DNA from: Gammaproteobacteria bacterium | Lineage (GTDB): Bacteria > Pseudomonadota > Gammaproteobacteria > Magnimaribacterales > AG-339-G14 | DNA: 6,003 nt | Reading direction: 5' to 3' | Assembly: GCA_002689405.1 (NCBI GenBank) | Contig: NZFZ01000025.1 | Coordinates: forward strand, 32,669 to 38,671 | Shown here: positions 1 through 6,003 of the stretch, piece by piece | Numbering within the stretch: the first letter of the stretch is position 1 | Layout of the letters: each line of letters starts with the position of its first letter | Translations under genes and position numbers: made by a program | The notes under the pieces: model-generated | What the model was told of the DNA's origin: nothing | Seen by the model: only the letters and a program-made list of their open reading frames with translations | Databases searched by the model: none

Positions 1-738
<738 letters not shown>

Positions 739-749
<11 letters not shown>

Positions 750-1731
750 CTTCAGAGAGATTTTTAAGTTGCTTCATTAAATTGAAGTGACTGTCATCTC
801 TCATGGGTAGAAAATCATGATCGTATGCTTTTTCCGGATTCTCTCTGACTCTTCTATCTAAAGCCTTGGCATCGGGACCGATAAGGATACGCCATTCTTT
901 CGCCTTCACGCCATCCAAAATTACTTTTGCTGCTGCCTCAGCTGAAGTAATAGCTTTTTCCTTAAAATCTTTTTGTCTATTCATGACCGACTCACGAAAC
1001 ATTTCTAAAGATAGGTTGTGCACTGGCGCACCCACTTTAATCCATCTGTCTTTCATTTCTTGAAGCTCTTCGTCATTGAGATCAGCTATGTCTTTTTGAC
1101 CCAAGACTTTTCCAGAATTTTCACTAATTGAAGTACCAATATGTCCTGGCATAACCAGAGATACACCAAGGTGTGGTGCATTGATACGAAAGTCGTTAAT
1201 TAATGCTTCAGTAAAACCTTTCACGGCAAATTTTGCTGCGGAATAAGAAGTATGTGGTTGGGAATGTCCAAGGGTTGCCCAAAAACCATTTACACTACTG
1301 GTATTGATCATATGGCCTTCTTCACTTTTGAGTAAGGCATCCATAAATGCTCGAGAACATAGGTAAACGCCGTCCCAACAAATCTTAAAAGTTCTTTCCC
1401 ACTCTTCTATGCCAGAAAGAACAAAACTTGCTCCACCACCAATACCGGCATTGTTAAAAAGTAAATTGATATGCTCGGTTTCTTGTTGCTCTAAAACTTC
1501 ATCTCTAAAACGCAAGACATCTTCTTCAGAAGAAACATCACATAAGTGTTTGGTGATTTTTACATGGGGATATTTTTTTGTAGCTTCTAGGAAGGTCTCT
1601 TCCATATTTTCTTCAATGACATCACAAATAGAGACATGACAGCCTTCTGCAGCCAATTGATAAGTGAGCTCTCTTCCCATGCCGGTTCCACCACCTGTGA
1701 TTACCGCAATTTTTCCATCAAAATTTTCCAT
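739..1731 (-). CDS. Short-chain dehydrogenase/reductase (SDR) with long C-terminal extension
   Basis: An NAD(P)-dependent oxidoreductase of 330 aa, probably cytosolic; the substrate cannot be read from the sequence. The Rossmann start is TGGGTGMG (residues 12-19). The acidic D37 at the end of strand beta-2 favours NAD(H) over NADP(H). NNAG lies at 93-96. The catalytic Ser is in INTSSVNG (S145/S146), Tyr163 and Lys167 form YSAAK, and PGHIGT (195-200) is the post-active-site loop. Classical SDRs are about 250 aa; this one continues with a charged, mostly helical tail of about 80 residues (from about 250) that may cap the active site. The fourth catalytic residue, usually Asn in VNLxGV, aligns with Cys118 (ICWDGV). 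The start is supported by GGGAG four bases upstream of ATG. It faces ilvC tail to tail, and no partner gene is visible, so the neighbourhood does not suggest a pathway. Confidence 0.9.
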
Positions 1732-1773
1732 CTTTCTCCCAAAAAATAATTTTCTAAAGTTTTTTACTTTACA

Positions 1774-1802
1774 TAGTATCTACTAGAAAAAAAACCTATA
1801 AT
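1774..1802 (+). promoter_or_regulatory. Putative sigma70 promoter for tRNA-Ile
   Basis: A perfect -10 box TATAAT at 1797-1802 lies 44 bp upstream of the mature tRNA 5' end, which would give a leader of roughly 35-40 nt. The hexamer at the ideal 17-bp distance (TAGTAT, 1774-1779) is a poor -35. A better TTTACA at 1768-1773 is too far away (23 bp). Only the -10 is convincing. Confidence 0.5.
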
Positions 1803-1846
1803 CCTTTTTCCAAGATCAGCAAGATAAGATTTTTACTTCTAATTTT

Positions 1847-1923
<77 letters not shown>

Positions 1924-1939
1924 AATATTAATTAACATT

Positions 1940-1968
1940 TTGACAGTTATACTGTCATATTCTATATT
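1940..1968 (+). promoter_or_regulatory. Strong sigma70 promoter of the sulfatase gene
   Basis: A consensus -35 TTGACA (1940-1945) and a -10 TATATT (1963-1968) are separated by exactly 17 bp. Transcription would start near 1975 and leave a leader of under 20 nt. The leader contains AGGGAAAG (1977-1984) as ribosome binding site before the ATG at 1993. The promoter begins only 17 bp after the tRNA CCA end. Confidence 0.7.
1941..1957. promoter_or_regulatory. Putative operator: perfect 7-3-7 inverted repeat
   Basis: TGACAGT-TAT-ACTGTCA is a perfect inverted repeat covering most of the -35 box and the adjoining spacer. A dimeric regulator bound here would block RNA polymerase, so repression is the simplest reading. 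The regulator family is unknown, and no regulator gene is in the window. The short arms and 3-nt loop make an RNA hairpin role less likely, because the site lies upstream of the predicted transcription start. Confidence 0.55.
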
Positions 1969-1992
1969 CTTCTCTCAGGGAAAGAATTCAAA

Positions 1993-3636
1993 ATGCTTAA
2001 AAAGACGCTTTACTCACTCATTGCAATTGTTTTCATTGGGGTAATTGCTTGGGAATACAAAGTAAATATCTTAATTTGGTCTATACCGAAAGTAGCCACT
2101 GTCTTTATGCCGGTTCAAGAGAATATTCCTACCTCTTGGTCAGAGGGCCCAGAAGCTGTTAGTGAAGACGAAAGACCAAACGTCATTTTAATTTTGGCAG
2201 ATGATATGGGTTACAACGATATTTCCATTCATAACGGCGGGGCAGCAGACGGTTCTCTAAAGACTACTTATATAGATTCTCTAGCAGAAAGTGGCATTTT
2301 ATTTTCTCGAGGTTATGCTGCGAACGCGACTTGTGCACCTTCCAGAGCATCCATCATGACAGGAAAATATCCAACCAGATTTGGTTACGAATTCACTCCA
2401 GTACCTGCAACTGGAAGATTGATCATGTCTTGGCTTGCTGAAGAAGATGATGCAGAACTCAAAGCAAGAATTGATAACGAAGTTTCAAGAAACCTGCCTC
2501 CGTTATGGGAGCAAGGCATGCCAACCGAGCAAATTACCATTGCCGAAGTTTTACGCGATGCAGGATATTACACAGCTCATATTGGAAAATGGCATCTTGG
2601 CCATGCGAATGGCATGGACCCATTGAGTCAAGGATTTGAAGATTCGTTATCTCTAGTTGGTCCCCTTTATGCTCCAGAAGACGATCCAGAAATAGTAAAT
2701 GCCAAGTTTGATACCAGAATTGATCGAATGATATGGGGATTAGGTCAGTATTCAGCAAGATTCAACGAAGGCGAGTTATTTGCTCCAGATAAATATGTCA
2801 CTGATTACTACACCGATGAAGCATTAAAAGTCATTGAAAAAAATAAAAACAGACCCTTCTTTTTGTATTTGAGTCATTGGGCAGTGCATAACCCTCTGCA
2901 AGCATTAAGGAGCGATGTCGAGCAAATGAGTCATATGTCCGGTCATAATCTCCAGGTTTATTCTGGGATGATTGCAGCCCTGGATAGAAGTGTCGGAAAA
3001 GTTGTTGCAAAACTTAAAGAGTTAGAAATATACGGAAAAACTATGATTATTTTTACCAGTGACAATGGTGGGGCCAATTACATTGAATTGGAAGACATCA
3101 ATAAGCCTTATAGAGGTTGGAAAATAAGTTTTTTTGAGGGCGGAATTAGAGTTCCATACATTGTCAGTTGGCCCGATGAGATATTGCCGGAACAAAAATC
3201 CAATAGTGCTGTGCATCACTTTGATATTTTCTCCACAATTGCTTCTGCTGCTGGAATAAAATTTAAAGGAGCAGATTTGGATGGGGTTAATCTTTTACCT
3301 TACATAAAGAAAGAAAAATCTTCAGAACCTCACAAAACTCTTTTCTGGCGTTCCGGCAATCATCAATCCGTATTGCATGAAAATTGGAAATACATTGTGA
3401 GCAAAAAAGAAAATTTTCGCTGGCTCTTTGATACTTCGATAGACCCCACGGAGAAAAATAATGTAATTAACGCTTATCCTGAGAAAGCCAAATTACTTGA
3501 AGACTTACTGGAAAAATTTAATTCTGAACAAGCTGAACCGGTAGTACCATCAGCTTATGAAGCCCCAACAATGATTGATAAATATGATGGACAAGAATAC
3601 GAAGAAGGGGACGAATATATTTACTGGTCTAATTAA
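1993..3636 (+). CDS. Type I (Cys-type, formylglycine-dependent) sulfatase, membrane-anchored
   Basis: Hydrolyses sulfate esters, probably on a sulfated glycan or aryl/steroid-like compound; the exact substrate cannot be read from the sequence. The protein is 547 aa, normal for the S1 family. Residues 5-20 form a hydrophobic helix after MLKK with no clear cleavage site, suggesting an N-terminal anchor with the enzyme in the periplasm. Metal-site residues are D70-D71 in LADDMG and D357-N358 in SDNGG. The signature C114-A-P-S-R118 followed by TGK (123-125) marks Cys114 for conversion to formylglycine. GKWHLG (198-203, with K199 and H201), H295/H299 in SHWAVHNP, and K377 before FFEGGIRVP complete the active-site set, so the enzyme looks intact. 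The tail is acidic and aromatic. No formylglycine-generating enzyme gene is present nearby, so maturation must come from elsewhere in the genome. The gene is a single unit with its own promoter and operator. Confidence 0.95.
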   Translation: MLKKTLYSLIAIVFIGVIAWEYKVNILIWSIPKVATVFMPVQENIPTSWSEGPEAVSEDERPNVILILADDMGYNDISIHNGGAADGSLKTTYIDSLAESGILFSRGYAANATCAPSRASIMTGKYPTRFGYEFTPVPATGRLIMSWLAEEDDAELKARIDNEVSRNLPPLWEQGMPTEQITIAEVLRDAGYYTAHIGKWHLGHANGMDPLSQGFEDSLSLVGPLYAPEDDPEIVNAKFDTRIDRMIWGLGQYSARFNEGELFAPDKYVTDYYTDEALKVIEKNKNRPFFLYLSHWAVHNPLQALRSDVEQMSHMSGHNLQVYSGMIAALDRSVGKVVAKLKELEIYGKTMIIFTSDNGGANYIELEDINKPYRGWKISFFEGGIRVPYIVSWPDEILPEQKSNSAVHHFDIFSTIASAAGIKFKGADLDGVNLLPYIKKEKSSEPHKTLFWRSGNHQSVLHENWKYIVSKKENFRWLFDTSIDPTEKNNVINAYPEKAKLLEDLLEKFNSEQAEPVVPSAYEAPTMIDKYDGQEYEEGDEYIYWSN

Positions 3637-3666
3637 ACAAATCTAATTTAAGGCCTTTTAGGGGAA

Positions 3667-3691
3667 CACCCCTTCGAGGGTTGAAGGGGTG
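3667..3691. terminator. GC-rich hairpin between convergent genes, atypical terminator
   Basis: CACCCCTTC (3667-3675) pairs perfectly with GAAGGGGTG (3683-3691) around a 7-nt loop, GAGGGTT. It lies 30 bp after the sulfatase stop and 20 bp from the receptor stop, where a shared terminator would be expected. Neither strand shows a canonical run of U immediately after the stem. The upstream GGGG (3661-3664) can pair with CCCC (3669-3672), and CCCT/AGGG can pair inside the stem, so alternative folds exist. Confidence 0.5.
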
Positions 3692-3711
3692 CTCTAGGGG
3701 GATTCTCTAAC

Positions 3712-5745
3712 TTAGAAGTTAAAGTTCAGTTTGATACCGAAGTTTCGACCAGCTAATGGCACTTCGTTTTTTACATAAGAAGTGTGATTTCTAGCTTTTT
3801 CGTCCATAAGGTTTCTTCCAAAGACAGATAAAACCAGTTCTTCGTCACTACCAATAGCAATTGACCTTCTGATATCGAAATCAACCATGGTGTAGCCGTC
3901 CGTCACAGATTCGCCAAAACCAATGTCATCTTCTTTTTGTACGTCTATGATTTTTATATCGTAGATAACATTTTCATTTTCAAGCGCAAAACAATAAACA
4001 TTTTTGATTGGGGTGATTCTTGGAACATTTCCACCACTACCAAAAGTTCCCACAACTTCCTCTCTTCCGTAAGAAATTTGAACTTCACCGTTGTCAGTAA
4101 TAAATGTTCTTCCTACTTCGACTTCATAACCATTAAAGTCCGCATCGGCTTGACGATAATTGGTAATAGGTAAATTCTTGGCATTTCTAGTACCTGAGTC
4201 TAAAAGATAAATATAGTTATCAACTGCGTTAGAATAAACCGAGGCATTTACAAAATAACCATCGTTTTCGTAATTAACGCTGAAATCTATATTATTAGAT
4301 CTTTCAGATTCTAGATTTACATTACCGATCTCTACTCTAGCAGCAGCTAAGTGAGTTCCATTCATGAAAAGTTCTATTTCTGATGGAGCCCTTGCAACAC
4401 TTGAGATACCAAGAGTTAATCCAACATTATTCGCTAAGTCCCAACCCATGGTAAGTGCAGTACTCAAGTCACTTTCACTAATATCGTGAAGTGTACTGCC
4501 AATAGCACCATCTCTGTTTACTTGATCCAAACGAACACCAAAATCAAGATCAACAACGTCCAATTCTCTACAGATGAAGTAACCAAAGCTCAACATTTGA
4601 GAATCTACCGGTTTCATAAAAGCTTCTTCACCGATGATTGCTACATCTTCTTGACTCATGTTAATTGTTACATTTTGTCTGTTGCCGCTAGCTTGATTTC
4701 CAATATCCATCTTCATTCCGAATTCGAAAGATTCATTAGTGAAAGTTGTAGGTTCATGTTCTTCTTCACCTGGTTTTTCTTCATGACCAGGTTCTTCTAC
4801 ATGACCTTCTGTAAAGGAATTATCGTTAGCTTGAAAGAAGTAGCTAAGTTTATCTAACCCACGCAAATTGGTTGCGGCACCTTCAATGGTTAAGTTTTCA
4901 GATTCAGTATCAGCCTGAATCCTTTCTTCTTCTTCTTCTTCACCATGCTCTCCACCATGTTCCTCTTCTTCTTCACCATGGAAAGCAATACCATAAGTAT
5001 TTTCAATCTTACCTAAAGAAAAACCAAAATAACCCGAGTCGTCAACCACTGAAAGACCAAATTTTTGACTAAATGTTGCAAAATCAGAGTTCTCTAAAGA
5101 TGTTTTAGCCTCTGGAGAACCTTCGTGAATGATAGCGCCATTTGGCACATCATGGCTTTCGAAATTTACTTCTTTCAGAGCATAAGTCAGATTTATACCA
5201 TCTACGTTACCCTTGTAAGAAAAGCTTCCCGCAGTTCCCATGTTTGCTGTTTGTCTTTCAAGACCGATATTAAAGTCACTACCTTCAAAGTCTTTGTTGG
5301 CAATGGTTTGATCAACGATATTGATGATTCCACCCATTGTTCCGTTGGAATACAATAAAGACGAAGGACCACGAACCACTTCTATTTGTTGTAAGTCGTT
5401 CATATCCACGTCGTTTAAATGATCAGAACCCAAACCAGAGACATCTCTTACCAACTTACCGTTAGATAGAATTCTCACTCGAGTCCCGCCCATTCCTCTA
5501 ATGATTGGTTGTCCAACTCCAGGACCAAAGCCAGATGAATTTACTCCAAGCAAATAGTCAATGCTGTCTCCTAGATTTATCGAACCTGAATAATTGATGT
5601 CATCGCCTTTGATGACAAAAACCGGTGAATCGATTTCTGCAAGAGTTGAACCTCCCAAAGATGAAGTAACGACAATTTCTTCATCCATTGCGTAAAGCAC
5701 ATTCAGAAATGCGAAACACAAAATAAAATACAAAGATTTTTTCAT
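3712..5745 (-). CDS. TonB-dependent outer-membrane receptor, ZnuD-like (zinc or related metal uptake)
   Basis: A 677-aa beta-barrel that imports a ligand across the outer membrane using TonB energy. Residues 1-19 form a signal peptide ending LYA. EEIVVTSS (22-29) fits a TonB box. The plug covers about 35-145, ending RGPSSLLYSNGTMGGIINI. The barrel ends in Phe677, the usual outer-membrane-protein aromatic terminus. It resembles the ZnuD family in the plug SDHL motif (D108-H109, corresponding to the zinc-contacting Asp-His reported for Neisseria ZnuD), GEEAFMKP (372-379), ARAPSEIELFMNGTHLAAAR (451-470), EIGNVNLE and RQADADFNGYEVE. Two loops are rich in His and Glu: 256-275 (H256, H263, H267 among runs of Glu) and 312-331 (H315, H321, H330). 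These are plausible metal-capture sites. The start is fixed by a strong Shine-Dalgarno and the signal peptide. The small His-rich gene 53 bp upstream is probably co-transcribed. The zinc assignment is inference; copper, nickel or a metallophore remain possible. Confidence 0.85.
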   Translation of the reverse strand: MKKSLYFILCFAFLNVLYAMDEEIVVTSSLGGSTLAEIDSPVFVIKGDDINYSGSINLGDSIDYLLGVNSSGFGPGVGQPIIRGMGGTRVRILSNGKLVRDVSGLGSDHLNDVDMNDLQQIEVVRGPSSLLYSNGTMGGIINIVDQTIANKDFEGSDFNIGLERQTANMGTAGSFSYKGNVDGINLTYALKEVNFESHDVPNGAIIHEGSPEAKTSLENSDFATFSQKFGLSVVDDSGYFGFSLGKIENTYGIAFHGEEEEEHGGEHGEEEEEERIQADTESENLTIEGAATNLRGLDKLSYFFQANDNSFTEGHVEEPGHEEKPGEEEHEPTTFTNESFEFGMKMDIGNQASGNRQNVTINMSQEDVAIIGEEAFMKPVDSQMLSFGYFICRELDVVDLDFGVRLDQVNRDGAIGSTLHDISESDLSTALTMGWDLANNVGLTLGISSVARAPSEIELFMNGTHLAAARVEIGNVNLESERSNNIDFSVNYENDGYFVNASVYSNAVDNYIYLLDSGTRNAKNLPITNYRQADADFNGYEVEVGRTFITDNGEVQISYGREEVVGTFGSGGNVPRITPIKNVYCFALENENVIYDIKIIDVQKEDDIGFGESVTDGYTMVDFDIRRSIAIGSDEELVLSVFGRNLMDEKARNHTSYVKNEVPLAGRNFGIKLNFNF
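4924..4980 (-). repeat. Duplicated His-Gly-polyGlu segment with trinucleotide runs
   Basis: On the coding strand, CAT-GGT followed by five Glu codons (4980 down to 4960) is echoed by CAT-GGT followed by six GAA codons (4947 down to 4924). The second copy is a pure six-unit trinucleotide run; the first has one GAG among the GAA. It encodes the receptor's first metal-binding-type loop. Length changes by slippage would stay in frame and alter only the loop. Confidence 0.7.
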
Positions 5746-5748
5746 AAT

Positions 5749-5756
5749 CTCCTCCT
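5749..5756 (-). promoter_or_regulatory. Strong ribosome binding site of the TonB receptor
   Basis: AGGAGGAG on the minus strand, closely followed by ATG at 5745. It is the strongest Shine-Dalgarno sequence in the window and fixes the receptor start. The 53-bp gap between the upstream small gene and the receptor is otherwise very A/T-rich, and no clear promoter or terminator is visible in it. Confidence 0.85.
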
Positions 5757-5798
5757 AAGAAATTAAAAAATTAAAATTAAAAAAGTTTAAAGTCGGTC

Positions 5799-6003
5799 TT
5801 ATTGAGGCGGAGCTCTAGAAAGAAAGTAAGACTCATTCTTTTTTTGATAAAAACTGAAGTGTTCACTTTCTATGTTGTTAGAGAAAACGAGATGATATGA
5901 ATTTTGTTCAAGTTCATTACTTACTTGATCGCTTGTACAAGTAAGACATTCATTATGAAATTCAATTTCATGATGTTCAGCATCGTGAATTTCATGAGAA
6001 TGA
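5799..6003 (-). CDS. Small His-rich, CxxC-containing protein, N-terminus beyond window edge
   Basis: An open frame runs from the right edge (first full codon at 6002-6000) to TAA at 5801-5799, giving 67 residues with no start codon in the window. The visible part begins with a His/Glu-rich stretch (HSHEIHDAEHHEIEFH), followed by CLTC (residues 19-22), and ends LSRAPPQ. A His-rich patch, a CxxC and an Arg-x-Pro-Pro type ending recall small DUF2946-like proteins that often lie beside metal-related TonB receptors; this match is from memory and unconfirmed. Such proteins usually start with a hydrophobic export signal, which here would be outside the window. It lies 53 bp upstream of the ZnuD-like receptor on the same strand, so co-transcription is likely. 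A role in periplasmic or outer-membrane metal handling is inference from composition and context. Confidence 0.7.
   Translation of the reverse strand, partial: HSHEIHDAEHHEIEFHNECLTCTSDQVSNELEQNSYHLVFSNNIESEHFSFYQKKNESYFLSRAPPQ
5920..5945 (-). repeat. Perfect 8-bp inverted repeat inside the small His-rich gene
   Basis: CTTACTTG (5920-5927) and CAAGTAAG (5938-5945) are perfect complements across a 10-nt loop. The repeat lies within the coding region just after the CxxC codons. It could fold in the operon mRNA or be chance in A/T-rich coding DNA. No function is assigned. Confidence 0.4.

Noticed and set aside
1732..1800. Promoter of the SDR gene on the minus strand
   Set aside because: Only weak matches such as TACTAT, or TTGCTG-N16-TATAGG further upstream, are present. 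The A/T-rich background makes them unreliable, so none was listed as a feature.
1993..3636. Alkaline phosphatase or phosphoglycerate mutase superfamily member other than a sulfatase
   Set aside because: The CAPSR...TG signature with GKWHLG and SDNGG is specific to formylglycine sulfatases.
4486..4857. 123-residue open frame on the + strand
   Set aside because: It lies wholly inside the receptor gene on the opposite strand, has no ribosome binding site that I could see, and its low-complexity Phe-rich content is the antisense of Glu/His-rich codons.

Overview
The window is AT-rich, protein-dense DNA from a Gram-negative bacterium. A TonB-dependent outer-membrane receptor and a membrane-anchored sulfatase sit beside housekeeping genes (ilvC, tRNA-Ile). 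Low GC, short intergenic gaps and a lone sulfatase next to a TonB receptor fit a streamlined marine gammaproteobacterium, for example a SAR86-like lineage. That placement is inference from gene content and protein style, not from a phylogenetic marker.

Layout from left to right. (1) Positions 1-734 (+) hold the C-terminal 70% of a class I ketol-acid reductoisomerase (ilvC), cut by the left edge. (2) Positions 739-1731 (-) encode an SDR-family oxidoreductase that converges on ilvC with a 4-bp gap, where an A/T palindrome may end both transcripts. (3) Positions 1732-1992 are intergenic and hold a tRNA promoter, a complete tRNA-Ile(GAT) with encoded CCA, and then a near-consensus sigma70 promoter overlapped by a perfect 7-3-7 inverted repeat. 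(4) Positions 1993-3636 (+) encode a type I Cys-sulfatase with an N-terminal membrane anchor. (5) Positions 3637-3711 hold a strong GC-rich hairpin between convergent genes. (6) Positions 3712-5745 (-) encode a ZnuD-like TonB-dependent receptor with two His/Glu-rich loops. (7) Positions 5799-6003 (-) hold the end of a small His-rich, CxxC-containing protein, cut by the right edge. It lies 53 bp upstream of the receptor on the same strand.

The most coherent unit is the small His-rich protein plus the receptor, which looks like a zinc (or similar divalent metal) acquisition operon. The sulfatase appears to be a single-gene unit with its own, apparently repressor-controlled, promoter. No mobile element, CRISPR array or phage gene was seen. 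Most of the window is ordinary. The points worth a second look are the unlisted small ORF at the right edge, the sulfatase operator, and the SDR active-site substitution.
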